A stretch of 64,000 nt of DNA from Neckera pumila (GCA_963969595.1 OZ018418.1:1369001-1433000), one strand, 5' to 3'; positions 1-12,019 are shown, numbered from the stretch's first letter. Made by a program: numbers and translations. Notes: generated by a model not told the origin, from the letters alone.

Positions 1-672
1 TCGGCGTGGATGGAGGAATCTTGTGGACCGGCAGTTACGGCCAAGTGGCTCAATCCGGTCATACTTGCGAATCCGAAGGCGCGGATGCTTTTGGAGGGCA
101 ATCTGGACAGCATGGGATGCACGGGGTTGCTGCGCAAGCCTTGGAAATTGAAGGACATTACGACTCAAGTTGCAAGTCAGGCGGGGCCGTCACAAAGGAG
201 GGAGAGGTTAACCGCGGAGGTTATCAAGAAGGGTCCGAAAGCTCCGATTGTTCAGGAAACTCCGGTGAAGACAATCCTTGTTACATTCCCCACGCGCACG
301 GCAAGGGTACCAGAGGGGAACGTAGGATCCAAGGTCATGGTTTCTTCGGTTCAGATGGATTTGACAAGCCGGATGCCTGTGGTGGAGAATCCGGCCTGGA
401 CACATCCGGAAGGATTCACCCACATGGAGGGAGCATCCAAGGAAGAGGAGGAAGGCAATGACGAGGATCCGGTTGGAGCTTCATTGGAGCAACCCATTGA
501 GATGGAGTCGGATAGGGAGTTAGTCCTATCCAATGACGAGGAAACAGAAGTCACGGCAACTCCACTGATCCGACGCCCAATTCAGATTCGGGCAAGTGTC
601 CGGAACACCCCCACGAAGACGACAGGAGCGACGCAAGGCGGCAGCAGTTCAAAGAAGCCGCAGAAGAAGTAG
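1..672 (+). CDS. Gypsy-family extra ORF, copy A (shortened, 5' end outside window)
   Basis: The frame is open from the first base of the window to TAG at 670-672, so the true start lies upstream or is lost. Near the start is an MGCTGLLRKPW segment. The same module appears at the N-terminus of copy B (about 2690-2730) and copy C (about 24050-24090), where it is followed by some 300 residues missing here. Copy A therefore looks like an internally deleted version joining the N-terminal module to the C-terminal tail. The rest is Pro/Glu/Ser-rich, with an acidic run (residues about 140-160) and a basic Lys-rich end, like the end of copy B. The LTR begins 10 bp after the stop, so this is the last ORF of a retroelement. 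The function is not recognised. The layout resembles 'putative plant transposon protein' ORFs near 3' LTRs, but I could not test that. Confidence 0.5.
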   Translation, partial: SAWMEESCGPAVTAKWLNPVILANPKARMLLEGNLDSMGCTGLLRKPWKLKDITTQVASQAGPSQRRERLTAEVIKKGPKAPIVQETPVKTILVTFPTRTARVPEGNVGSKVMVSSVQMDLTSRMPVVENPAWTHPEGFTHMEGASKEEEEGNDEDPVGASLEQPIEMESDRELVLSNDEETEVTATPLIRRPIQIRASVRNTPTKTTGATQGGSSSKKPQKK

Positions 673-682
673 TTAGTTAGGA

Positions 683-1777
683 TGTTTTGATTTTGGATTA
701 GGATTTGAACTCTAGTTCCAGAACGGGTTTTCCGCACTTGGGACCCTGGTTCCGGATTTATTTTTAGAATGAGCCGGCAGTGGATTTTCCGGGTATTTTG
801 GGTGGTTCTCTGATTGGCTGCTTGGATTTCTGGGCTGCTTTTTGGCTTTTAGGTGTTGGCTTTTTATGGGTTTTTAAAGGCTGGCAAGCTTGTTGTGCTG
901 GGATTCCCTCCTAGCAGATTTTCATTTTGTATTCCATTTCTTTCTTTTAATCTAAGTGCTGAGTGAGCTTTTGGATTTCCATCTTTGTGTTCAAGTGTTG
1001 GTCTGAATGTTTGTGATTGTACTAGAGTGTGAGGGAAGACGGGTGAAGAGGAATCCGGGTCTTGGGTAGTCGGTTCCATTTGAAAGGTACATTTGAGACA
1101 GTATTAGATTCTTGACTGAGTGAAAGTGCACAGTGCTTTTAAACTATCGTAACAATGATCCGATTGATTGAGTAGCGGAAGTGAGTCCGGTTGTCAACCC
1201 GTGCGGAGGTAAGCGCCCGCCCAAAGGAAGTCGCCACTCTCTCAGAAGGTTTGCCAACCTTGGAACGGTCTGGCACTTAACAAACAACCCCCGATAGGTT
1301 CCGAAACCCTGTGATTTGTCGTTGTAGTAAGGAGTGGATTGAGTCCTAAGTGACCTGCTTTCCGGATCGGGTATCTAAGAAGTTGTGAGGATCCGGATCT
1401 TCTTTCCTTGTTGCAACTCCTTTAAATATTTGGGTGTTTGTTTGTGTTTGTCAAGTTTAGTGAATGTGAGAACCAGAGTGGTGAAGTCCCTACCCCTTGA
1501 AAGATCAAAGCGAACCCTCTGAGGGTAAAACAGAGGTGAAAGAAGCCATATTGATTTGGAAGTGGAAACCGGATTCCGGGTCGAACCAGATTCGGATTGA
1601 ACTCCGGATAGTTAAAAGTTCCGGAAACGAGTAAATAGGTGATTGGATTGAGGAGAAAAGAGAATCCGGAAAACTTGAAATGTGTAGCATCATCTTGGAA
1701 TTCCCTGGGACAATATTTTGTGTTATCTTAGCAAATTTTTGTGTTAAAGATACTTACGCGTAGACTGCGCGTACAAG
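683..1777 (+). mobile_element. LTR of Gypsy family, copy A
   Basis: About 1.1 kb aligned by eye with 4509-5618 and with the reverse complement of 21475-22559. Shared landmarks are a purine tract before the start, a TATA-like TTTTTAAAGG at about 870, a block with evenly spaced GGATCCGG-type motifs, the words 'cctctgagggtaaaacagag' near 1515, and the terminus 'gactgcgcgtac' near 1770. It starts TG after the AGAAG purine run that ends the upstream ORF. Downstream, instead of a flanking target site, LINE-like sequence starts directly. Confidence 0.7.
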
Positions 1778-2165
1778 AGTAGTGCTTGTGTGGAGGTTGT
1801 TTAGTGATATATTGGTATATTTTGTGATTGTGCATGGTTGTGAACAATTTTGTTGGCGACAGTGTAAATGACAAAACATAATTTGGCTATAATATATTGC
1901 GCCTAATATTAGGGGCGTGCATATACCATTTTGCTGTTTAAATTGTGCTTGATCTATTAGAACTTTACCATTTTGAATTGTGAGTTGATCCAAGGTGTGG
2001 ATATTTAGTGTCAATAGCTTTTTTAATATATTTGGTATTTTCTTTTGGTGTGTTATTTAATTTGTAGATGTTTTCTTTCCAGATTGTTTCTAGTTGGATT
2101 TGTTTTAAACAGAAGGTTGTGTCAAAGCTTTGGATGTGGATGTTGTGGGAATATGGAAACTCCAA
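1778..2165 (-). pseudogene. LINE-like remnant abutting LTR copy A
   Basis: Two overlapping minus-strand open stretches (1754-2014 and 1965-2165) lie directly after the LTR end. The DNA resembles the segment after LTR copy B at 5619-5740 (for example 'ggctataatatattgcgcct' against 'agccataatgtattttgtt'). It is therefore probably the 3' end of the same LINE-type element, truncated at about 2165. No catalytic motif is present. The assignment rests on position and short DNA similarity only. Confidence 0.4.
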
Positions 2166-2599
2166 TAGATAGGAAATAGGATAAAACTGGGTTAGAATAG
2201 TCTAATTTTTTTGAATTTGTTATTAGTATCTAAGAATCCGGGTCAGCTACAAAGCAATTAGAAATAGCTGATACCTGGATTGCTAGAACTCCTGAACTGG
2301 ATAAATATTCCAGTGATAGATGGAAGCCATAGGACAGAAGACGGATCCGAAAAAGCCTACGACCATTAGCCTTCTGGTTTAGAGATCCTAGGGCACCGTT
2401 ACGGGAACAATCTCATACCCGTTCCCTTGGGGAACTGTCAGCCGAGCATTGGGTACTTATGGGCTTCGCTCCCATTCTTTCTCTTTCTTTCTTCTTGTGT
2501 TTATGGCGTGCGCTTAGAGAGTGAAAGTGTGGTGAGTTAGGACCGTGCTAGGGAGAGATTGGTGAGGTCGGTGCCGATTGCACCGGATTAGCGAGTTGG
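2166..2599. other. No gene; probable leader of extra ORF copy B
   Basis: This carries many CCGGAT/ATCCGG words typical of the Gypsy family and a pyrimidine run around 2474-2496. It occupies the place that in copy C (24220-24780) separates pol from the extra ORF. I see no ORF or RNA gene. Confidence 0.35.
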
Positions 2600-4499
2600 T
2601 AAGCTATAGCAGGGTCGGCTTAGGTGATTTCTCCAGCAATTCCTAAAGATCCGGAAGCCCAGAAGCGCCTGAAGGAGGACTTAGAAACAATAGGATGCGC
2701 CGGGTTGTTACAGTGCCCCTGGAGTTTGAAGAATAATGAGATCATCGCGGAACTTGTAGTGGAAGTTCCAAATTAGTATCAGTTGACTGTGAGAGGCCAA
2801 TCTAAGTTCTAAATGAAGGACATATGGGCGGAGGTATATTCATTCCGGAAAGCTAGATTTGGATTAGCTCCTCGTAACGATAGAACCGGGCAGACTAAGT
2901 TCCGAGGCCAGCGCACAATATTGAGGAATACAATATTCATGATTGTATTGAGAATAGGCATAGCCGGATCTTGGAGTTTCTCATTTTGATTTTGTATCCA
3001 AAGAAGCCGACTCTGGTTACGGCCACAGTTGCAAGCACCATATTCGGAGCGATGGAAGGCAGACCGGTGAACTGGAGTAGACTTATCATGGACGTAGTCT
3101 ATAAGTTAATTGCGTGTGCAACTTCTGGAAAAGCCACCCCGCTCAGCCCATATATTTTCCACCTTTACCATCAATAGGGGTTTTTGAATGAACCGGAGAT
3201 GCATGCATACATCCATGGAGAGGAGGTCATAAAATACGGATCTACGGAAAGAGTCCAACCGGATCAACCCGTCCAAGGAGAATCCAAAAGATAGGAATTG
3301 GAGCAGCCACCCTTGACGCACAAGCGGATCAAGAGATGGAAGTCCACAAATCAGAATGTGCGAGGCAAGCAGGTGGTTACGGATGACAAACCGCAATCAA
3401 AATATCCGGAAAATGAGTATATGAAGGAGTTCTAGGGGCGCGGGCATAAGTGGCCGACGAGTGTCGGTTGATGTACAATGAAATGGCGAAATACATCAGC
3501 GGAACCATGACACTCTTGGGAGTGAATTGCCCGGAGCAGATAGCTGACGCAATCCAGAAAAGGATGGATCCGGAGACACTAAAGGCGCAAGAGCTCCGCA
3601 TTTGGAATCTGTAGCAGGACAAGACGGATCTCAAATCCCGGGTAGCTTTGCTAGAGAGCAAGCTAGAAATGGTGAGGACAAAGGAGGCAGACGCTTCCAA
3701 CCTCGTCCAGAATCTATTGGCTTTGGTGGCAGCTTCGGCGGAGTAGGTGTTAAGAGCTCGGCTTTTCTCCAACAAACTCACGGACAAAGCTCACCCTTCT
3801 GGACCGAATGTGCTGAGGGTACTCATCGACTACCAAGCCCGGATGGAGAAAGTGTTGGCGGAGATGCGGCATCTGCTGAGGCAACTTGACTTGGGCAGAG
3901 AGTTGGATTTTGAGGGTTTACCAGAGGTTGCGGATGCCCAGAATTACTTGCCTAAAGTGGCCAAAGAAGTAATATTAGAGGAGAATCCGGTAAGGGGACA
4001 GGATATGTTGATCAATGACACCAGTATGCCCTTGATGTCCAGAAAGGAGGGAACCGGAACATCTGTTCCGGCGAGGACGAAAACGACTGTTATGACAATA
4101 CCGGAAGCTTCAACACCGGAAAAGGCAAGAGACTTGATTCCAGGGATGAGACTCTCCTTTCTTACAGGTGAGCTGGCTCGACCGACTGGAGTTGCACTCT
4201 TTGCTATACAGCAGTCCGTGATTTGTCGTAACTTGGCCGGCCTTTGGGGGCCATCAAGAATCCGGCTCAGAGCTATCCGGAGAAGTTTACTCACATGTAA
4301 CAGGCTTCTCCGCCCAAAGGCAATAAGTTTCCGTTGGAAATCTCGGATGACGATGAGGAAGAATGTCTGAATGTGAGACCGGAAGGGAGTCAGAGGATAA
4401 GGGCGCACAATCATCACCCTGGCGCAAACCAAGAGCACGCCAGTGAAGTCACCACCAACTAAGGCAGGGAGCAACGTGAAGAAATCAAGGAGGAAGTAG
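2600..4499 (+). pseudogene. Gypsy-family extra ORF, copy B (decayed)
   Basis: The translation begins with a module (IGCAGLLQCPWSLKNNE, about 2690-2740) matching copy C near 24060. It goes on through a block matching copy C residues around 'PTRVTMTIDNTIF' and 'SRATPLSPYLFHLY' (here about 3000-3170), then a coiled-coil region (3747-4000) and a Lys/Arg-rich end with TAG at 4497-4499. The frame is broken many times by stops and shifts, so no protein is made. It is followed by a purine tract (4478-4496) and then by the LTR at 4509. That placement fits the last ORF of the element. The function is unknown. The conserved block may correspond to the putative plant transposon domain seen beside retroelement pol genes, but this is an inference. 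Confidence 0.6.
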
Positions 4500-4508
4500 T
4501 TAGTTTGG

Positions 4509-5618
4509 TAGTTTTTTGTGTTTGATTTTTGATTTTGTTCCGCATCGAGTTTTCCGGAGGTGGGACCCGGAGTTCGATTCTTAGAAGGCCACCGGCCTGG
4601 ATTTCCGGTTATCTCCGATGTTAGTTTGATTGGCCACCCTGATTTTTGGGTGTGCCCTTTTTACTTTTTGGCTTTTTTAGTTTGGGTTTTAAAGGGAGGG
4701 CAGGCTTGTTGCCCTCTCATTCCATTCTAGCTGATTAGAGTGCATTTTGATTATGTTTTTTTGCTTTCTTTAATTGGAGACCCCTTGTGGATATTTCTGG
4801 ATCCGGCTATATGCATGAGTAAGAATATTTGCAAGAGTGTTGAAGTGTGAGGAAGATGGGTGAAGAGGAGTCCGGATCTAAGTCAACTAGGTGTGATTGA
4901 TAGTCGGCATTTGAGAGAATTCTGGATCTGTGAAGGAGAATTAGTGCACTGCGTCTTTAAATTGCTGGGATAGTGATCCAAAAGAGTGGAGTGGATGCGT
5001 GTCCGGAACCTAGAAAGGGCTTTGTGCGGAGATAAGCGACCGCTAGCAGAATATTCCCCACCACCGGAAGGCCTGCCAACTATCGGATCAGTTTGAGAGT
5101 CTTGAATAGAAGCGTCACTACCGATTCCGGGTGCTTGATTTGTCATTGTAGAAAAGGAGTAGAAAGTGGATTCTAAGTGACTTGTTTCTAGAAAGATCAT
5201 CCGGAGAGGTGTGAGGATTACTGTCTGCCTCTTCTTTACCACAAATCCAGAAGAGAGTTGTTTGTGTATTTGTGTGTGTGTGAGTGTTTGAACTACGAGT
5301 GGTGGGTCCGTACCCCTCTAAAAGACCAACAGTGGACCCCTTGACGATAAAATAGAGGTATAGAAAACCAGATTTTTGATTGAGAGTTATCGGATTCTGG
5401 ATAAGGACAGATCCGGATTGGATTCCGGAAGGTAGTGTTATCCGGAAGGAGAAAGAGTAAAGTAATTTAGTTACGGATTGCTTGGGGTTTTGTTTTGGAG
5501 AGATATCCGGATAGCCTTAGTTTGTGATAAACACCTAGAATTCCTTAGGACGATATTTTGTGTTATCTTAGCACATTTTTGTGTTAAGGATACTTACGCC
5601 TGGACTGCGCGTACGACA
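4509..5618 (+). mobile_element. LTR of Gypsy family, copy B
   Basis: This aligns throughout with copy A. A TATA-like GGTTTTAAAGG lies at about 4684-4694, followed by 'gggcaggcttgttgccctc' as in the other copies. The end is 'tactgcgcgtacgaca'-like, with the ACA terminus at 5618, equivalent to the ACGACA terminus of the full element at 21475. A polypurine tract precedes it. The next base begins minus-strand LINE sequence. The LTR end to LINE junction is thus the same as in copy A. Confidence 0.75.
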
Positions 5619-6020
5619 GATGTTATTTTCTTTTAATAGTGATATTGTGCAGGTTATTGAAGAATGTTGGCATGCTGCGCTTGTTATTTTTGTGAGGGTT
5701 GTTAAACCATTGTACTTAGCCATAATGTATTTTGTTAGCCTTCTATAGATTTTTTCAAGTCTAGCTTTGTCATTTAAAGCATCTTGCAATTGCTCTCCTA
5801 TGCACTTAATGTATGCATTTTTGAATGAAAAGGCATCTATGCCAAATAGTTTGTGAGGAAGTTGTGTAGCAAGGTTTGGTGTGCTTTTTGGAAGATTGCA
5901 TATTGTTTTTGTGATTGATATTATGAGCTTGTCAAGTTTCTTTATATTAGACATTGAATAGGGTACTCCGTGGAAGCTGTACGTTACACCTGGTCGGAGA
6001 ACTGTATTAACTACTGTCAT
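5619..6020 (-). pseudogene. LINE pol, post-RT C-terminal region
   Basis: The open stretch runs from about 6020 into the LTR end. It contains NTVLRPGVTYSFHGVPYS and KLDKLIISITKTICNLPKS, the helical region that follows the RT fingers/palm in LINEs of this type, then LPHKLFGIDAFSFKNAYI. It directly follows RT motif A in the same orientation, with about 300-400 residues of expected RT (motifs B to E) missing. The 3' end of the coding region runs to the LTR boundary. Confidence 0.55.
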
Positions 6021-6047
6021 GATCTATGGATGTATCCATGCTAGTAG

Positions 6048-6503
6048 TCATGCATGATCTATGAATCCAAATGCATTTTTGAAGTCTATGTATGCAATGA
6101 AGATGTGTTTTTTTGTAAACCTTGCATCTTCTAGGGCAGCTATGAGTGTTTGTATTTGTCTTGTTGTACTCCTTTTTGGTCTAAATCCTTCTTGATTGCT
6201 GTAGAGTATTTGATGTGCTTCTCCATATATTGTTAATATTGAAGTGAGGGTACTAGTGAAGAGTTTGTAGATTATATTTGTGAGGACAATGGGTCTATGA
6301 TTGGATAATTCCATGGGATTTCTTTTTTTGTATAGTAAAATGGTTAGACTTATTTTCCATGATTTTGAAATGGCGTTTTGTTTATAACATTGTTGAAAGA
6401 AGAGGTATAGTAAATTGTGGAATTTTTCAAATGTTTTTTTTATTATGGCATTTGGGATCCGGTCGGGACCTGGTGCTTTTTCGTTTGCTAGGTATTTTTG
6501 CAA
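6048..6503 (-). pseudogene. LINE reverse transcriptase, N-terminal half
   Basis: Non-LTR reverse transcriptase motifs appear in order: EKAPGPDRIPNAIIKK (RT motif 0/1), WKISLTILLYKKRNP, LSNHRPIVLTNIIYKLFTS (motif 2), SNQEGFRPKRSTTRQIQ, and AYIDFKNAFGFIDH (motif A with its catalytic Asp). The frame stops just after motif A. The catalytic YxDD box (motif C) is absent: the sequence jumps at about 6020-6060 to the post-RT region across two copies of 'catgatctatg'. The protein would be inactive. Confidence 0.8.
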
Positions 6504-7090
6504 AGTTCATATATGTCTTTCGTGAAATATGTATAAAGTGGTATATTTGGGGTTCCTCTTTTTTCGAGTATAAATCCATCTAAATCATGCTATGGAGATT
6601 GCCTCACTGCACATGTGCAATTTGGTTGAAGTGAGTTCTTGTAGTAGCATGTTGGTATGGTTGGTTTGGAGTTAATACTTTGTTGTGCATGTATTTGGGA
6701 TGCTATGTCTTCAGGGTGTGTTAGTATATTATTATCTCAATCAATTAGGCTATCAAGTGGAGGGTTCACATTATCATTGAAGATTTGTTGATGTATTCTT
6801 TTTGGTTTCATTTCTAGTTGTATTCTATTGTTTTATAGCATTTTGAATGTTTTTTCTTGTTTGTTTTTGTACTATTGTGCGTGCTTTTTTTCTTGCAGAT
6901 GTTCTTTTTTTAGCTATTGCTTTTATCTAATCTTTTAGATGTGTATTAGGGTTTGGTGGGTTTTCGAGGTCTATTGTTGTATGTTGTATATGTAGATGTT
7001 GTAGCTAGTGTGCATTGTAGTTTGCAATGTGTATTGCTTTATGACTATTATGGTAGATTTTTAATTGTTTTTTCCATTTGTTTTGGAGTT

Positions 7091-8250
7091 TTATTGGGAT
7101 AAATCCTCCTTGCTTTTTGGAGAATGTTGTGAGTGGAGGTTGGAGGGAGTAGCACAGGTTTGGATGAATGTATTAGACAAATTTTCAATAAGTTGGTCCA
7201 TGGTGGTTATTGTGTCTAACCATTTGTCTGGAGTGAGTGTATCCATATTGGTGAGTGTTTGTCTGAGGTTAGATATTTGATTATCATTTGAGGTAATGAA
7301 TTCTACAATGAGTGATTTTATAATATTCAAAGGTATTGTATTTGGGATTTGAGGCTGTGGAGTGGGAGATGCTATGGGTGTTTGTGATATTATTGTATTT
7401 GGAGGTATGTTTAGTTGTACTAGAAAGTGATTTGAGTTTTGTGCTAAATTAGTAATTGTGGTAGATGTATAAGTTTGTGTGTTTTGTCCTTTGACATAAT
7501 ATCCATCTATTAGGATTGTTGATGTAAAGTCTTCACCTCCTTGTCTTGTATATGTGGTATTGGTGGTGATATATTGAAGGTGAAGATTCTGTGTAAATGC
7601 ATACCATTTGTAGTCTTTAATGGTGAGTGGTCTCCATCTATTGTTGTGGAATCTTTCGATGCGCTATATATCACGGTTAAAGTCCCCTAGTAGTATTATA
7701 TTATGTAGTGGTTTAGTGTTTATAATATTGATAATTTGTGTTTGGATTGTAGCAATGAGATGGATGTCCTTTTGATGGCTTGGCATGTACAGGTTAATGA
7801 TTAAGAATGGTATTTGTGGTTTATTTTGTATTTCTATGATTTGTAGATATAGAGAGATTGTGCTGGGTGTTGCTATTTTGTGTATGTTGTCTGGATACGC
7901 ATAGTTGTTGTGAATTAGAGTCATCAATCCTCCTCTAAAGGGGGTATAGTTTAGATAGTTTCTTTTACTGCATTGGGTGGCATTGTGAGATAATGGTGAA
8001 TTGTGGGAAAATTTTCTTGAGGTATTTTATGGGTTTTGTAGCTGTTAGTTTAGCTTTTTGAAGTGAAATTATTGCTGGCGATTTGGAATAGTTGTGGATT
8101 CTTGGTAGTAATGTATTTAGTGAGGCTACATTCCATATTACAATTTGTATAGCATATATTGTGTAGGTTGGTTGGTGTGGTTAGAGTAGTGGTGGCGTAT
8201 ATTGTATTGTGGGTCATCTGTACCCAAAGATGGGTTCTAAGCATTCAAGT
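7091..8250 (-). pseudogene. LINE APE-type endonuclease and linker
   Basis: On the minus strand I read LMTLIHNNYAY, then FLIINLYMPSHQKD and NIILLGDFNRDI (7664-7927). This is the apurinic-endonuclease core with the Asn/Asp of GDFN. In the next frame come RQGGEDFTSTILIDGYYVK and NLAQNSNHFLVQLNIPPN, the C-terminal end of the fold in place of the usual SDH motif (here SNH). A Pro/Ile-rich linker and an alpha-helical segment (7091-7330) follow. Frames change at least twice and there are stops. The domain would cut target DNA to prime reverse transcription in an active LINE. Confidence 0.65.
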
Positions 8251-8829
8251 GCTTTTATTAGGAGTGGTGTTGGTAAATATGTGAATTTTTCTTGTAATTG
8301 TTGGAGGTTTAAATTGGGTATAGTGCATATAGTTTCATATAGTTTTTTATTGATGGTTTAGGATGTAGTTATGATTTCATTGTTGTTATTATAAAATTCC
8401 TGCAGTTTGTTTATATTGACTTGGGTGGCTTAGGGTAAATTTTTTATTTTTTGGAGTACCGTTATGATTTGTTATATGTTTTCTATATTGATTTCTTCTT
8501 CATAGGTAGTGGGGGTTGGATCTAGAATTATTATAATTGCAACATGAGTTGTTCTGTCATAAATTCATTATATATTTGGTAGAGTGTATAAAAATGTAGT
8601 AGATGTGTTGGTTTGTTTGGGTGGTTTTCTTGTGTAATTGGTATAAATTTTTTGTTTATGTGATTGAATTCAGGTTTAAGATGTATAGTGTGCGGAATAA
8701 AGAAATGTTTGTATCTTTTTTGTTGATTTTGGATTAAGGCTTTTATTATGTTTTTAACTATAAGCCCTGGATTGGTTTCAATGTCTCCACTTCTGAGTAG
8801 CTTCTATAGTATTAGATATGTGTATTTAT

Positions 8830-9133
8830 ATTTTGGGATTTAAAATTTTGTAGTTTTGATTTTGATTTGTATTAATTTTGATTTTTGTTGTTGTTTTTGT
8901 TTTCTGTTTTTTAGTTTTAGTTTTAGTTTTTGTATTTATTTTTGTTTTTGTTTTTGATTTTTTGGGAGATTTCCTTATTAGTTTTTTTTATTTTTTGTTT
9001 TGTTTTCTTATTAATTTTTATTTTTTTTATTTTGTGTTTTCTTAGTAGTTTTTTCGATGTTTTTGAGTATTTTCTTAATAGATTTTTTTATTTTTAAATG
9101 ATTTTCTTAGTATATATATATATATATATATAT
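8830..9133. repeat. T-rich low-complexity run and (TA)n
   Basis: Repeated 'tttttgtttttg'-type words fill 8830-9110, followed by a perfect (TA) run at 9111-9133. It lies between the endonuclease and ORF1 parts of the LINE, on the strand where it reads as an A-rich spacer. Confidence 0.8.
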
Positions 9134-9248
9134 GAGGTATTTGATATTTATGCATAAGGTATTAAAAATACCAGTGTAAGGTTATATATGCAGTCTTCAA
9201 TCAAGCAAAATAAGGGATAGTCAATAGTTATTTAAACGGTTGTATAAG

Positions 9249-11355
9249 TTAGTTTGACTTGTCTTGCAATGTGGAGGGAAGTGTCAATTGGGTCCTTGGT
9301 TCAGTGAGCATCTTGCGGGTGTTGGCTATGACATTCATCATGTTTTGGAATTGCTCGTCAATTTGCTGTTTTAGTTCAACTGTCATAATATCCATGTAGA
9401 TGTGAGTTTCTCCTACAATAGCTTCTTTCATCTTTTGCATATCCGCGGCGAGCTCTTTCTTGAGTTGTTGATTGCCTTTGGTTACTGCCTCAGTGACAAG
9501 TGTATTGATTTCCTCCCGTATAACGTTGTTACGGGAAGTTCCAGCCCTTGGTGCATTTTGAGAGCTACCATAGCTCCCGCTAGTATTGCGTTGACATCTA
9601 GAAAACCATATTTTTTGAGGGTTTGCTCATCCGATGCATTGGAGCCATCTAGGCTACTGGGATGTGGTTTGAACTTGATATACTTGGAGTGGAGCTTCAA
9701 GGCCTTCTTGGAAAATTGTTTGTAAAGTGCGGGGTTGAGACATTCCACATTTACTTTGCCACTATGCATATTGTTTTTGGTGTTGGGAAAATAGGTGGTT
9801 ATTATGTTTCTCTCTCCTACAATAGCCTTGATCCCCTCGGTGGTTTCCATAGTCTTTTTTGCCATGTTGAGATTAGTAGCAATAAGAACCAAACAGTTCT
9901 TCTTAGCTATGTCCAATTTGGAAAGTTGCTCCATTTTGTTGAGTGTAGGTTGTATGATCTCTCCTAGAATTGCCACTTTGAAGTTCAGTAGCCTGGTTCT
10001 TTGGTTTGAAGAGGTTGCAATGATGTATGCATGGTCTTCGTCCACATCTTTGACAATTTGAGTGATGTCAAACTCAAATTTCCTTGAGAAACTATCTTTA
10101 ACAATCTCCTCCATAATTTGAAATCTATAGAGTCCAATTAGATTGGGGCTTGTGATTGTTGCTGATAGATCTTCTGTAGAGGCCAAAATATCATACCCCT
10201 TTGCCACTTTGGCAACGTGTATAGATCCATCCAGCTCAAGTGCAAAAACCCTTTTGCCAGAAAGTAGTGCTGTCCCATTGTTAGTTGGATTCTTTTAAGT
10301 AGATTATGATGATTCCATTCCATGTTTTGGTCTTCTTGGAGTTGCATAGTGGTGCAATTGGCTCTAGGGTGTTCCCCAGAGCAATATGCATAGTCTGGAG
10401 CCTCTTAGTGGTCATTTTGACAATATTTGCACTAGTGTAATCTTTCCTTGGCATGTTGAAGTGGAATCGGACCTGATATACCAGAGCATATCCTGTAGAG
10501 GTATATATCTCCACATCAAACAGAATTTGGGTGAGGTGATAATGTTGCCCAATTGCCTTGTCAACTCGTAGTGTTGGCCATATAGATTGGGGAATCCTTG
10601 GAAATGCCAATCTATAGCTCATGGGCCTCACATTTGAAGTACCCTATGTCTATCATGTCACATATTGGGAATGCCTCATAGAGGCAATCCCCTCTTTCTC
10701 GAGCTAGTGCTTCCATCATAGGAAAGCCATACCAAAAATGATGAGGTTTGGGAATGGTGTATACCGGATTGTGAGAGTTTCTTGACTTCTTTTGTGATGT
10801 TGGTGTTTTCTCTCCCGTGCCTTGTTTGTTGTTGAGTGAGGAAGAATCTTCAACCTCCATATGTGTTTCTTTATCAGAAGAGTTGCGTGTGTTAATGTCC
10901 ATCATAGGAGTGACTATTTTTGCAGTCGTCTTTGTGCAAGCCAGCCTATTTTGAAGCATAAAGGTTAGCAGACTTGCATTCTTGTTAAATCTTTGAAAGT
11001 TTTTGGTTATGATATTTTTGTATTTTAACATTTTTTGTGATTTGTATAAAAAAAGATGTGTTTTGATTTTTTTAAGCAAAGTATTGGTACTTACTAGCAT
11101 GTTATAATTTTTTGAATTTGGAATTAAAGGTTTTAGATTTATGTATTGTGCTATGTGATTTATACCTTTATATATGTGGTTTTTGAAATTATAGTTTTGG
11201 TTGAGTTTGTTAAATTTTATGGTATTTGAAAAATCAGGATTAGATAGGTTAAACGTAATTTGTAGACTATTGTAGTGATTATTTATAGGTTGTAGGATGG
11301 ATGTTTTTGGTCTACAGTGTTTTATATTATTGTTAGTTGTATTTGGATTAAACAA
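9249..11355 (-). pseudogene. LINE ORF1-like protein (frameshifted)
   Basis: Adjacent minus-strand frames form one long product when read in order: 11355-10612, 10631-10281, 10207-9482 and 9440-9249. The N-terminal part is Asn/Lys-rich with a Ser/Thr/Glu linker, then PHHFWYGFPMMEALARERG. The middle carries QILFDVEIYTSTGYALVYQV and the motif KGYDILASTEDLSATITSPN. The last 60 residues (AVTKGNQQLKKELAADMQK onward) are a coiled coil. No CCHC knuckle is seen in this part. I recognise no family. The role as ORF1 (RNA-binding partner of the LINE) is inferred from its place upstream of the endonuclease/RT frames and from the coiled coil. Confidence 0.5.
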
Positions 11356-11468
11356 GGTTATAATGGTGTGTGTTTTAGGAATTTGTGCAAGTGAATTAGT
11401 TGTATAATTTTCTTGGGTTTGTGCATTAGAGTGATATTGCTAGAATATGGCATTAGTATTTTACATGT

Positions 11469-11888
11469 TTAGATAGTGATTGCACTTGTTTTAGTAGAAA
11501 TTATTTTGGTATGGTTTTTTGGTGATTTTTTGTGATTCCAACAAGTAAGATGACATTTCATTTTAATGACATATAATTGATGTTTTTCCTTATTTTCTTG
11601 GTTGATTAATATTGTTATTGTAAAATCACTCTTTGGATTACAAATTATAGAGTTCTTTAGATTGATCAAGAGACAATTTATGGTTTGTTGGTCTATTTTG
11701 TTTGATTGGTATGGTTGTAATTTTAGAATTTTATATGAGTATCCACAAAGAGCTTTTGATGATATGACTTTTAAATACTTACATTGAAAACATTGTATTG
11801 GTGGATGTTGTGATATATCATAACAAGTAAAAGAGTATGATTTTTGTTTTTCTTTAGTATAATTCTTATTTATTATATGAGTCAACAA
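11469..11888 (-). CDS. Cys-rich 139-codon ORF upstream of ORF1
   Basis: The open frame has HPPIQCFQCKYLKVISSKALCGYSYKIL. The spacing Cys-x2-Cys followed by further Cys/Tyr/Lys residues recalls a degenerate zinc knuckle of LINE ORF1 proteins. A second CHLTCWNH sits near the end. It is on the same strand and upstream of the ORF1-like region, so it may be the true N-terminal part of ORF1 separated by decay. It is AT-rich and could be partly chance. Confidence 0.35.
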   Translation of the reverse strand: MLTHIINKNYTKEKQKSYSFTCYDISQHPPIQCFQCKYLKVISSKALCGYSYKILKLQPYQSNKIDQQTINCLLINLKNSIICNPKSDFTITILINQENKEKHQLYVIKMKCHLTCWNHKKSPKNHTKIISTKTSAITI

Positions 11889-12019
11889 TCCCCATTGTTT
11901 TTGCTAGTAGGATGTTTTATCTAAATTTATATTTCTTGATGTGATAAATGAAATGCATAGTATATAAGGCAGGATGTAGGGTTTTGAAAGTTTACCTGTA
12001 TATAGCAAAATTTTTGATG

